From assembly GCA_900543055.1 (NCBI GenBank), contig UQQI01000036.1, forward strand, positions 1-15,359: a stretch of DNA of 15,359 nucleotides. The letters run 5' to 3'. Source of the stretch: an uncultured Mollicutes bacterium. Its GTDB lineage: Bacteria; Bacillota_I; Bacilli_A; RF39; UBA660. Shown piece by piece: positions 7,879 to 14,363 of this stretch. Made by a program: the position numbers and the translations under genes. The notes under the pieces are model-generated. The model was not told the origin of the DNA. It made no database searches and saw nothing but the letters and a program-made list of their open reading frames with translations. Every line of letters begins with the position of its first letter. Position 1 is the first letter of the stretch.

Positions 7879-8036
7879 GGTACCACCTTATTTTATGTAT
7901 AAATATACACCTCAAATATCTTAACGCGATAAACGATTCTTCTCCAAATAGTGTAATTCAAAATAAGTATCATACTAATTTTCACCAACCATTAGTTCTC
8001 TAAAAATAATAAATATTTCTACTAATCTATTTATCA
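7840..8036 (-). promoter_or_regulatory. T-box riboswitch, tyrosine-specific
   Basis: The leader senses uncharged tRNA. Stem I begins near 8035. AAAUAG (8032-8027) pairs with CUAUUU (7951-7946) to close the specifier loop, which holds the AGUA motif (8023-8020) on one side and GAAUUACA on the other. The specifier codon is UAC (7955-7953), reading Tyr. The distal stem I hairpin shows the conserved GGUUGGUGAAA (7990-7980) inside a CUAAU/AUUAG stem. A small stem III (UGUAUA/UAUACA, 7909-7896) precedes the T-box sequence AAGGUGGUACCACG (7889-7876). Its UGGU bulge can pair with an ACCA 3' end, as expected for tRNA-Tyr. Uncharged tRNA-Tyr should favour the antiterminator and turn on the CYTH gene and tyrS. 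Confidence 0.95.
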
Positions 8037-8053
8037 ACAAAAATTATATATAA

Positions 8054-8082
8054 ACTATAACATAATAATTGTTATTATTCAA
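8054..8082 (-). promoter_or_regulatory. Promoter of the T-box-CYTH-tyrS operon
   Basis: -35 TTGAAT (8082-8077), 17-bp spacer, -10 TATAGT (8059-8054) with TG one base upstream. The start of transcription is expected near 8047, about 12 nt before stem I. The -35 lies in the tail of the preceding gene's terminator. Confidence 0.65.
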
Positions 8083-8111
8083 ATAAAAAAGCTAAATTAA
8101 TTAGCTTTTTC
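8082..8111 (-). terminator. Intrinsic terminator of the lipoprotein-YtxH operon
   Basis: On the minus strand AAAAAGCUAA (8110-8101) pairs with UUAGCUUUUUU (8095-8085) around a 5-nt loop that contains the YtxH stop codon, and the 3' arm itself supplies the U-run. Confidence 0.8.
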
Positions 8112-8519
8112 TTCTTTTTTGTCTAGTTTTTTAATAGTATCTTTAGAAACTTTAATTACATTTTCTAATACATCTTTAGCAGTTTTCTTTAAAACAGGTG
8201 TTCCTTTTTCTAAAGCTAAATCATATAATTCTTGAGCTTTTTCTTTTAAATCTGCTGCCTTTTCTTTAGCAATATCTAATGCTTTTTCTTTATCCAAGTC
8301 AACAAGTTCCATTCTAATCTCATTAACTTTCATATCAAATTCTTTTTTTACTTCTTCAACATCGATCTTCTTAACTTGATCAACTAATTCATCTAACTTA
8401 TTTTTTAAATCTGCTCTTGTTTCGCTACCTTTTTTAGGTGCAAATAAAATTCCAATTCCTGCACCAACAGCAGCTCCTAATACAAATTTTCCTAATCCTA
8501 ATTTTTTATCTTTACTCAT
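8097..8519 (-). CDS. YtxH-family protein
   Basis: A 140-residue protein with the YtxH signature at its N terminus: MSKDKKLGLGKFVLGAAVGA, then a glycine-rich membrane-inserting segment and LFAPKKGSETR (residues 25-35), the family's APKSGxETR motif. The rest (about 36-135) is a charged helix with heptad spacing, like the apolipoprotein-type tails of YtxH proteins. YtxH is a general stress protein in B. subtilis with no known activity. The open frame extends upstream to 8618, but the only ATG with a useful ribosome binding site is at 8519 (AGGAGG, 9-nt spacing). The MSKDKK start also matches family members. Its first 8 bases overlap the end of the upstream YtxG-like gene. Last gene of the operon. 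Confidence 0.88.
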   Translation of the reverse strand: MSKDKKLGLGKFVLGAAVGAGIGILFAPKKGSETRADLKNKLDELVDQVKKIDVEEVKKEFDMKVNEIRMELVDLDKEKALDIAKEKAADLKEKAQELYDLALEKGTPVLKKTAKDVLENVIKVSKDTIKKLDKKEEKAN

Positions 8520-8805
8520 AAAGATCATCCTCCTTTTTCTTTGTAAACCTATTAAATACTTTAGATACTGCAGAACTAATTCCAAAAAGAACACTATCAG
8601 AAATACTTGCAATACCATCAGCAGCAGTCTTTACAACAGACAATGCTCCATTAAAAGTATTTACTTTTTCTTCAATATTATCCACTAATGCGTCAACTTT
8701 ATCTAAAAGTTTAAGTAATCTTAATCCTAAGATAATTAATATTACTAATAAAACAATAGCTACTATATATAATATTATAGGTAAAAAAGTGCTTAAAAAT
8801 TCCAT
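8512..8805 (-). CDS. Small membrane protein, YtxG/DUF948-like
   Basis: A 97-residue protein with a strongly hydrophobic N-terminal helix (about residues 7-30, LPIILYIVAIVLLVILIILGL) followed by a helical region (31-65) with heptad hydrophobics (LLDKVDALVDNIEEKV) and a short basic tail ending KKKEDDLYE. This layout fits DUF948/YtxG proteins, which in Bacillus sit directly beside ytxH, as here. The helical part would lie in the cytoplasm if the basic residues after the helix follow the positive-inside rule. The ribosome binding site (AGGAG) is inside the last codons of the upstream gene. The stop overlaps the YtxH start by 8 bases, so the two are probably translated together and may interact. 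Identity is by layout and neighbour rather than strong motifs. Confidence 0.72.
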   Translation of the reverse strand: MEFLSTFLPIILYIVAIVLLVILIILGLRLLKLLDKVDALVDNIEEKVNTFNGALSVVKTAADGIASISDSVLFGISSAVSKVFNRFTKKKEDDLYE

Positions 8806-8811
8806 ATATTA

Positions 8812-10053
8812 TTACGCTCCTTTCTCTTCATACATAGAATCAATCAAATCAAATAAATTATCATCATCATCATCTTGCATGTCCTTACTTGAAGCATTTG
8901 ACTCATCTTTAATTATAGGTGTAGTCTTCTTATTTTCATTTTCTTCATCCATAGCTTTAGTATTTAATTTAAATGTATCTTCATCGGCATGTTGCTCAGT
9001 CTCTTCAGCAACTTCTTTTGGCTTTACTTCTCTTTTTAAAACTTCTCCAATAGATGGCTTAGAATCCTTTTCTTCTTCTGTTCTATTAAATCTTCTTGGT
9101 TGACTATTCTTTTTACTAGCATCAACATAATCAACATTATATTCAAGGCCTAAATCTTGGAAATATTCTAATGCATCACCCATAGTCAATTCTTTTACTT
9201 CAGGCTTTCCTTTTTCATCTGTTAAATCAACTAATAAATTATCATCTTCAGTATCATCAATTTCAAAAGTAGTTTCTTGTGGTTGCTTAATAATTTCTTC
9301 ATTCATGTCAACACCAAGAGCTTTATTTCTAACATCATCAACACTTACTCTTGATCTACTATAACTTGTTGTTATTCTAACATCTTTCTTTTGAACAACA
9401 TCTTCTTTTTTATAATTCTTATCCAAAATACCATAAATTGGTGAAATAATAGGACTTGGTTTAAAAACAGTCTTCTCATCTTTTTTCTCATAAGAACCAT
9501 ATTCATACATTGGAACTGAAAAAGCCTTATCCATACCATATGGTTTACTTTCTTTCTTAGTCTCGTATGGTTTTGGTTTTACTTCTTCTTTGTAAGAATT
9601 TTCATAGTTTCTTGAATCATTATAATAGTCATCTAAACTCTTTTCTTTTGATGTATAATCCTCTCTAGAATTTCTATAGTAAGTATTTTCATTATAATCA
9701 TCACTTACTTCTTCTTTATCCATCACTTTAACAATTTCAGGTTCATTTTTCTCATAATCATCTTCTACCTTAAAATCATTATCATCCATGTACTTAAAAT
9801 CTTCACTAGGAGTCTTTTTTATAGTCTCATTCTTAGGTCTAGCCTCGAAATTATCATCTTTTAATTCTTCTTCTTTAAGTTCTTCTATCTTTTCTTCTCT
9901 CTTACCAGGTAAAACAACCCTCTTCGCAATAGGTTTTTTTTCTTCTACCTTAACCTCTTTAGGTTTCTTTTTCTTTTCAACTTTAGGTGGCTCCTCCACT
10001 TCAACATATTCAACTTCAAAAAGAGCATTTTTTATTTTATCTAATACACCCAT
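8812..10053 (-). CDS. Long disordered acidic protein with conserved SPIYG-type motif, function unknown
   Basis: 413 residues, mostly Glu, Lys, Asp, Asn and Tyr, predicted to be largely unstructured. Three ordered-looking islands stand out. The N terminus (MGVLDKIKNALFEVEYVEVEE) could be a short amphipathic helix. A central block at 197-215 reads FKPSPIISPIYGILDKNYK. A helix at 291-309 reads MGDALEYFQDLGLEYNVDY. The C-terminal tail has NLFDLIDSMYEEK after a run of five aspartates. No enzyme motif, signal peptide or membrane span is visible. The SPIYG motif recalls the linker of Bacillus SftA/FtsK-like DNA translocases, whose gene follows ytxG-murC in B. subtilis, but no translocase domain exists here; that link is inference from memory. 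The start has AGAGGTGA at good spacing. Second gene of a four-gene operon. Confidence 0.75.
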   Translation of the reverse strand: MGVLDKIKNALFEVEYVEVEEPPKVEKKKKPKEVKVEEKKPIAKRVVLPGKREEKIEELKEEELKDDNFEARPKNETIKKTPSEDFKYMDDNDFKVEDDYEKNEPEIVKVMDKEEVSDDYNENTYYRNSREDYTSKEKSLDDYYNDSRNYENSYKEEVKPKPYETKKESKPYGMDKAFSVPMYEYGSYEKKDEKTVFKPSPIISPIYGILDKNYKKEDVVQKKDVRITTSYSRSRVSVDDVRNKALGVDMNEEIIKQPQETTFEIDDTEDDNLLVDLTDEKGKPEVKELTMGDALEYFQDLGLEYNVDYVDASKKNSQPRRFNRTEEEKDSKPSIGEVLKREVKPKEVAEETEQHADEDTFKLNTKAMDEENENKKTTPIIKDESNASSKDMQDDDDDNLFDLIDSMYEEKGA

Positions 10054-10065
10054 GAGTTCACCTCT

Positions 10066-10728
10066 TTAATTATTTAAGTCTATCTTTTCATCTTCTAAAT
10101 CCTTTTTATAATCATCTGTCTCATATTTTTCAACAACACCTAAGAAAGTCTCTTTATTACTCGATTTAGCATCAAACAATGAATAATTCTCTTCTTTATA
10201 GTCAAGAGTATTCTCCCCAATTAAACTTTCTAGTACTTTGTCATTAAATTTAACAGATCTTAGAATATAACACATATTATCAACAACACTTGCTAAATCT
10301 TTCTTATCAACTAAAGCTTCTAACTTAGCATAATTATAAACAAATTGAATAAAGTACTTAGAGCCTTCTTCATCTATCTGAATATAACCATTTTTATTAT
10401 TGTAATCTAACTTCTTTGAATAATGAGATCCCTTATTAATTTCATAAGTATTTTCAACTTTGTGATAATAACTAATTGCATCTACATAAAAGTAATATTT
10501 ATTACCATTACTATCTTTTATAACAGCATTATAATCATCCTTAGAAATAAATCCTACTCCTTTAGGTAAATAATACTTATAACCTCCATAAAAGACATTA
10601 TATAGATTAGATTTTTCAGACAATAGAGTTTTCATATTTTTTGAAATATTATTATTATCTAATTTTGTAACACTACAACCTGTCATAAACAAAATAACAA
10701 TAGAGAGTAAAACAACTATCTTTTTCAT
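10066..10728 (-). CDS. Putative lipoprotein of unknown function
   Basis: 220 residues with a classical lipoprotein signal: MKK, a hydrophobic stretch (4-14) and the lipobox FMTGC with Cys18 as the lipidation site, so the mature protein should be anchored to the outer face of the membrane. The body is rich in Tyr, Lys, Asn and Asp, with an aromatic core around YGGYKYYLPKGVGF (47-60) and KYYFYVDAISYYHK (77-90). It ends in an acidic tail. No catalytic residues or known domain were recognised. The start is backed by AGGTGA at 5-6 nt spacing. It leads the operon with the disordered protein (12-bp gap), YtxG-like and YtxH-like genes, all with envelope features. Confidence 0.85.
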   Translation of the reverse strand: MKKIVVLLSIVILFMTGCSVTKLDNNNISKNMKTLLSEKSNLYNVFYGGYKYYLPKGVGFISKDDYNAVIKDSNGNKYYFYVDAISYYHKVENTYEINKGSHYSKKLDYNNKNGYIQIDEEGSKYFIQFVYNYAKLEALVDKKDLASVVDNMCYILRSVKFNDKVLESLIGENTLDYKEENYSLFDAKSSNKETFLGVVEKYETDDYKKDLEDEKIDLNN

Positions 10729-10748
10729 ATTTCACCTACTCTTATTAC

Positions 10749-10776
10749 ATTATAACATTTTTTTTTAAAATGTAAA
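10749..10776 (-). promoter_or_regulatory. Promoter of the lipoprotein-YtxH operon
   Basis: -35 TTTACA (10776-10771), 16-bp spacer, consensus -10 TATAAT (10754-10749) with TG one base upstream. The start is expected near 10742. The spacer is an A/T-run with a 7-bp inverted repeat (ACATTTT/AAAATGT), which may be fortuitous. Confidence 0.7.
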
Positions 10777-10796
10777 AATTTTTTATATTGATTTAC

Positions 10797-11432
10797 TTAT
10801 TTAGACATTTCTTTAGAACATTCTACATAATATATAGGCATATCTCTACTAGAAAATCTATCTTCATATTCTGTTGTTATTAGTGGCACATCATCTTTAT
10901 GTAAATCTAAACTAACATTATGTAGTATATAACCGTTCTCACTAAAGCTAACTAGTGAATATTGAAATAAATCTCTATTATCTGTTCTCATATGTATTAT
11001 TCTATTATTTTTAAATAAACTATCATATTTCTCTAAGAATATTCTACTAGACAATCTACGCAAATGATGTCTATTTTTAGGCCAAGGATCAGAAAAATTA
11101 AGATAAATTCTATCAATCTCTTTAGAAAATATATTATCTATATCTAAGGCATCTGCTCTTATCATAACTAAATTATTAAGTCCTTCTGGAATTTTTTGTA
11201 ATCCTTTAGCAATAACACTATCGTATTTTTCAATTCCAATAAAATTAATATCTGGATACATTACAGCATTTTCTATAATAAATTTACCCTTTCCCATACC
11301 AATTTCTATATATATTGGATTATCATTATTAAATAACTCTCTCCATTTTCCCTTATAATCATAATAATTCTTTACTAAATAATTAGAATTATTCATTATT
11401 TCTTCTTTGTTTTTTACATTTCTAAGTCTCAT
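10797..11432 (-). CDS. trmB: tRNA (guanine-N7)-methyltransferase
   Basis: TrmB uses S-adenosylmethionine to make 7-methylguanosine at position 46 of tRNA variable loops. The product of 211 residues matches the Bacillus enzyme in length and begins MRLRN like many homologues. The SAM-binding motif is IEIGMGKGKF (about 42-51). The catalytic and tRNA-binding signature NFSDPWPKNRH includes Asp115, and the C-terminal TEYEDRFS motif is at about 187-194. An in-frame ATG 12 nt upstream (11444) has no ribosome binding site and lies at or before the predicted transcription start. The ATG at 11432 has GGGTGA with 4-nt spacing, so it is chosen. The gene is probably monocistronic and divergent from the 60-residue gene. 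No clear terminator follows. Confidence 0.95.
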   Translation of the reverse strand: MRLRNVKNKEEIMNNSNYLVKNYYDYKGKWRELFNNDNPIYIEIGMGKGKFIIENAVMYPDINFIGIEKYDSVIAKGLQKIPEGLNNLVMIRADALDIDNIFSKEIDRIYLNFSDPWPKNRHHLRRLSSRIFLEKYDSLFKNNRIIHMRTDNRDLFQYSLVSFSENGYILHNVSLDLHKDDVPLITTEYEDRFSSRDMPIYYVECSKEMSK

Positions 11433-11448
11433 AAAATCACCCATTAAT

Positions 11449-11457
11449 ATTTTATCA
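11449..11457 (-). promoter_or_regulatory. Extended -10 promoter of trmB
   Basis: TGaTAAAAT on the minus strand (11457-11449), with a poor -35 (ATGTAT at 17 bp). It predicts a start near 11442 and a leader of only about 10 nt, placing the shine-dalgarno at the very 5' end of the mRNA. Confidence 0.35.
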
Positions 11458-11503
11458 CACTAATAAATAGAATACATAGAATAAAAAGAAAGAAGTTGAT
11501 TTT

Positions 11504-11686
11504 ATGAATAATTACTCATATCCTTTTGTCCCACCATCTCCAAATAATATGAACATGAATGTTATAGAAGAGTTAATTAAAATTAATGAAACACTAAAAA
11601 GAATTGAAAAATTACTGTCAAAACAACAAAGTGAAAAACAAGTAAATAATTATTTAGAAAAAGATGATAATTTTTACATGGTATAA
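11504..11686 (+). CDS. Small protein, 60 residues, function unknown
   Basis: The N terminus is rich in Pro, Asn and Tyr (MNNYSYPFVPPSPNNMNMN). A short amphipathic helix with leucine/isoleucine heptads follows at about residues 19-43 (VIEELIKINETLKRIEKLL), then a polar linker and a tail, YLEKDDNFYMV. Small proteins with this Pro/Asn head, single coiled coil and terminal YLxKDDxxYM seem familiar to me from low-GC Firmicutes, but no function is known to me. The ribosome binding site is weak (AAGAAGTTGA, spacing 4-6). It stands alone between divergent trmB and the ligase pair. Codon use matches the neighbours and the start is plausible, so I consider it real. Confidence 0.65.
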   Translation: MNNYSYPFVPPSPNNMNMNVIEELIKINETLKRIEKLLSKQQSEKQVNNYLEKDDNFYMV

Positions 11687-11702
11687 CTAAAATATTGTGG
11701 TT

Positions 11703-11739
11703 TTTCCTTACTTATATGATATACTAAATAGTAAGGAAA
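11703..11739 (+). repeat. 10-bp inverted repeat around the -10 of the ligase operon
   Basis: TTTCCTTACT (11703-11712) is a perfect inverted repeat of AGTAAGGAAA (11730-11739), separated by 17 bases that contain the predicted -10. No T-run follows on either strand, so it is a poor terminator. An operator or a 5' hairpin are alternatives. Confidence 0.6.
11717..11725 (+). promoter_or_regulatory. Extended -10 promoter of the Fem ligase pair
   Basis: TGaTATACT at 11717-11725; the nearest -35 candidate is TTGTGG (11695-11700) with a long 19-bp spacer. The start would be near 11732, about 20 nt before the ATG at 11753. Confidence 0.45.
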
Positions 11740-11752
11740 GTGAGGCAATATA

Positions 11753-13066
11753 ATGTTAAAACTCAAAAATATAGAAAAAGAAAAATTTGATGAATTTGTA
11801 AAGAATCATAAAACTAAATCTCATTTTTTACAATCATTATCATGGGGTGAATTTGCAAAAGTAAAAAAACACTTAACTCCATATTATTTAGGACTTGTAA
11901 ATGAAAATGATGAAATAATTGCTGCTACTTTATTATTAGAAAAAAGACTACCAATGAACATGTGCTACTTCTATGCACCTAGAGGTTTCGTTGTTGATTA
12001 TAAGAAAAAAGAATTAGTTAGAGAAATGACTAAAAAAGTTATAGAGTTTGCTAAGAATAAAAAAGCAATATTTGTAAAAATAGATCCCGATATTATTAAA
12101 GAATCTACAAATTACTTAGGAGAAACAAAAGAAAATCCTGATTATGAAAATATATTTAATACTTTAAAAGAATGTGGCTTTAAACATCAGGGTTTTACAA
12201 AAAACTTTGAAACAATGCAACCAAGATACACTTTTAGAATTGATATGACACAATCTATGGAGGATATTGAAAATCACTTTTCTAAAACTACAAAACAACG
12301 AATTGCAAAAGCTCAAAAACTAGATACAGAAGTTACTATTGGAACAAGTGAAGATATTAAAGAATTTTATCATTTAATGACATTAACAGAAAATAGAAAA
12401 GACTTTGTATCTTATAATGAAGATTATTATGAAACGTTATATGAAATATTTAATGGTAATCAAAATAGTAAAGCAACTCTATTTCTTGGAAAAGTACATC
12501 TAAATAAAATAATTAAAAATCTAGATAAAAATCTAAAAGAAATAAATAATCAAATTTCAATACTTCCAATAGATAATCTTAGTAAAAGTGCTAAAAATAA
12601 ACTTAAAGAATTAACTAAACAAAAAGAAAATACATTAAAAGAATTACAAAAATATAAAAGTTATAAAAAAGAATATGGAAATGATATAACACTAAATGCT
12701 CATATGATAATAGAGTATGGTGATAAAGCTTGGGTGTTATACGCAGGAAACCATAACATATTAACTGAAACATATGCAAATTATAATACTTACTTTGAAC
12801 ACATCAAATATTGTAAAGAAAAAGGTATAAAAACATATGACCAATTTGGTACTATCGGAGACTTATCTAAAGATAATCCTCGTTTAGGACTTCATGAGTT
12901 TAAAAAGAAATTTGGTGGAGATTATGTTGAATTTGTCGGTGAATGGGACTATATAACAAATCCATTGATGTATTTTGTATTTACAAAACTAGTGCCAATA
13001 TATAGAAATATTATTAGAAGAAAAAGCAAGAAGGAGTTACAAAATGAAGTTAAAAAAACTAACTAA
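11753..13066 (+). CDS. FemA/MurM-family peptidoglycan bridge aminoacyltransferase, first copy
   Basis: 437 residues of the FemABX family. These soluble or membrane-associated enzymes move an amino acid from an aminoacyl-tRNA onto the lysine side chain of the lipid-linked peptidoglycan precursor. Two GNAT-like halves are visible: 1-190 (HFLQSLSWGEFAK, YYLGLVNENDEIIAATLLL, YAPRGFVVDY, IFVKIDP, QPRYTFRIDM) and 195-420 (FYHLMTLTENRKDF, WVLYAGNHN, YDQFGTIGD, GLHEFKKKFGGD). A charged coiled coil at about 249-308 is the tRNA-binding arm seen in FemA and MurM. The start has GAGG with 7-nt spacing. The gene overlaps its paralogue by 23 bases. Which amino acid it adds (Ala, Ser or Gly) cannot be read from the sequence. 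Confidence 0.92.
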   Translation: MLKLKNIEKEKFDEFVKNHKTKSHFLQSLSWGEFAKVKKHLTPYYLGLVNENDEIIAATLLLEKRLPMNMCYFYAPRGFVVDYKKKELVREMTKKVIEFAKNKKAIFVKIDPDIIKESTNYLGETKENPDYENIFNTLKECGFKHQGFTKNFETMQPRYTFRIDMTQSMEDIENHFSKTTKQRIAKAQKLDTEVTIGTSEDIKEFYHLMTLTENRKDFVSYNEDYYETLYEIFNGNQNSKATLFLGKVHLNKIIKNLDKNLKEINNQISILPIDNLSKSAKNKLKELTKQKENTLKELQKYKSYKKEYGNDITLNAHMIIEYGDKAWVLYAGNHNILTETYANYNTYFEHIKYCKEKGIKTYDQFGTIGDLSKDNPRLGLHEFKKKFGGDYVEFVGEWDYITNPLMYFVFTKLVPIYRNIIRRKSKKELQNEVKKTN

Positions 13067-14339
13067 AAAAGAATTTAAAACATTTGCTGATAAAAATCCT
13101 GAAATAACATTTCATCAAACTGAAGAATGGGCTAATTTAAAAAAGGTAAATAATTGGGATGCTCACTATATAGGTCTTGAGGATGATAATAAAAAAATAG
13201 TAGCAGGAGCATTATTACTATCAAAAACTTTACCGATTATAAAGAAAAAAATGTTTTATTCTCCAAGAGGATTCTTAATAGATTATAATAACAAAGAATT
13301 ATTAAAAAAGTTTACAGAAGAAATAAAAAAATATGCAAAAACAGAAAATGCAATATTTATAAAAATAGATCCATTTGTTGAATATCAAGAACATGATAAT
13401 AATGGAGATATTGTAAAAAATGGCTACAATAACAAAGACGCTGTAGAAAATCTTAAAAGTTTAGGCTACAAATTTTTTGGTTTTAACTTAATGCAAGATA
13501 CACTTCAACCAAGATGGATGCATGTAATTGAAACTAAGGATAGAAATCTTGATGATGTTATGAAAGACATGGAATCGAAGACAAGACAAATTCTTAGAAA
13601 AAATGAAAAATGTGGAATAACAACAAGAGAAATAACAAGAGACGAACTTCCAATATTTAAAGATATAATGAAACATACAAGTGATAGACGTGAATTTGTT
13701 GATAGACCTCTATCATATTATGAAGCAATGTGGGACGCCTTACATGATAGTGGTATCTTAAAAATATTAATTGCAGAAATCGACTTTAATAAATATGAAA
13801 AAAATACGTTAGAAGAAAAAGAAGAAATAGAAAATAATTTAAAAGATAGAATCTACAAAAAAGAAAAAAACATCTTAAAAATGAATGATAAAAAATACAA
13901 TTCTAGTAACAAACAAGATGAAGAAGCAATTAAACGTCTTGAAAAACAACTTGAAAAAATAAAAGAATTAAAAGATGAATATGGTGATAAAGAAATATTA
14001 GGAGGAATACTTTTCCTAATATATGGAAATGAAGTTCTTTCTCTTCATGGAGGAAGTCATGCTAAACTTATGCAATTCCAATCAGCATATACAATTCATT
14101 TTGAAGGTGTAAAGATGGCGGTTGAAGGAAATTATAATAGATATAACTTCTATGGAATAACTGGAGATTTCAGAAAAGAAAATCCATTATACGGATTATA
14201 TTTATTTAAAAAAAGTTTCGGAGGCCACGTTGTAGAATTAATTGGAGAATATGACCTAATAGTTTCAAAATTCTGGTATACATTATATAATTTAGCATTT
14301 AAAACATATCATAAACTTAAAAACATAAAAAATAAGTGA
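13044..14339 (+). CDS. FemA/MurM-family peptidoglycan bridge aminoacyltransferase, second copy
   Basis: 431 residues, paralogous to the gene before it and in the same layout: ITFHQTEEWANLKK, HYIGLEDDNKKIVAGALLL, FYSPRGFLIDY, IFIKIDP and LQPRWMHVIE in the first half, a charged coiled-coil arm at about 250-312, then LSLHGGSHA, YNFYGITGD and LYLFKKSFGGHVVELIGEYD. The two proteins share the fold markers but differ in most positions, so this is an old duplication, as with MurM/MurN or FemA/FemB. In such pairs each enzyme usually adds a successive residue of the bridge, which suggests a bridge of two or more residues on a lysine-type stem; that is inference. AAGGAG with 7-nt spacing inside the end of the first gene supports the start. 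Confidence 0.92.
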   Translation: MKLKKLTKKEFKTFADKNPEITFHQTEEWANLKKVNNWDAHYIGLEDDNKKIVAGALLLSKTLPIIKKKMFYSPRGFLIDYNNKELLKKFTEEIKKYAKTENAIFIKIDPFVEYQEHDNNGDIVKNGYNNKDAVENLKSLGYKFFGFNLMQDTLQPRWMHVIETKDRNLDDVMKDMESKTRQILRKNEKCGITTREITRDELPIFKDIMKHTSDRREFVDRPLSYYEAMWDALHDSGILKILIAEIDFNKYEKNTLEEKEEIENNLKDRIYKKEKNILKMNDKKYNSSNKQDEEAIKRLEKQLEKIKELKDEYGDKEILGGILFLIYGNEVLSLHGGSHAKLMQFQSAYTIHFEGVKMAVEGNYNRYNFYGITGDFRKENPLYGLYLFKKSFGGHVVELIGEYDLIVSKFWYTLYNLAFKTYHKLKNIKNK

Positions 14340-14363
14340 TAAAACAAAATCACTTATTTTTTT
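14330..14363. terminator. Bidirectional terminator between the ligase pair and the lysozyme gene
   Basis: AAATAAGTGAT (14330-14340) pairs perfectly with ATCACTTATTT (14349-14359) around an 8-nt loop, with T-rich and A-rich flanks. The TGA stop of the second ligase lies within the stem and the stop of the convergent gene at 14362-14364. Confidence 0.88.

Noticed and set aside
8520..8618. Upstream extension of the YtxH-like protein
   Set aside because: It would overlap the YtxG-like gene by over 100 bp. The extension has no ribosome binding site and the MSKDKK start fits the family.
8789..9103. Serine-rich plus-strand frame of 104 codons
   Set aside because: Complement of the Glu/Asp/Lys-rich disordered protein; serine/phenylalanine richness is the expected antisense artefact.
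9788..10069. Serine/phenylalanine-rich plus-strand frame of 93 codons
   Set aside because: Same artefact as above, antisense to the N-terminal Lys/Glu-rich region.
10755..10773. Inverted repeat ACATTTT/AAAATGT between -35 and -10 of the lipoprotein operon
   Set aside because: Only seven bases in almost pure A/T sequence; likely to arise by chance, so not called an operator.
13488..13676. Minus-strand frame of 62 codons in the second ligase
   Set aside because: Antisense shadow with no ribosome binding site, inside a well-conserved gene.
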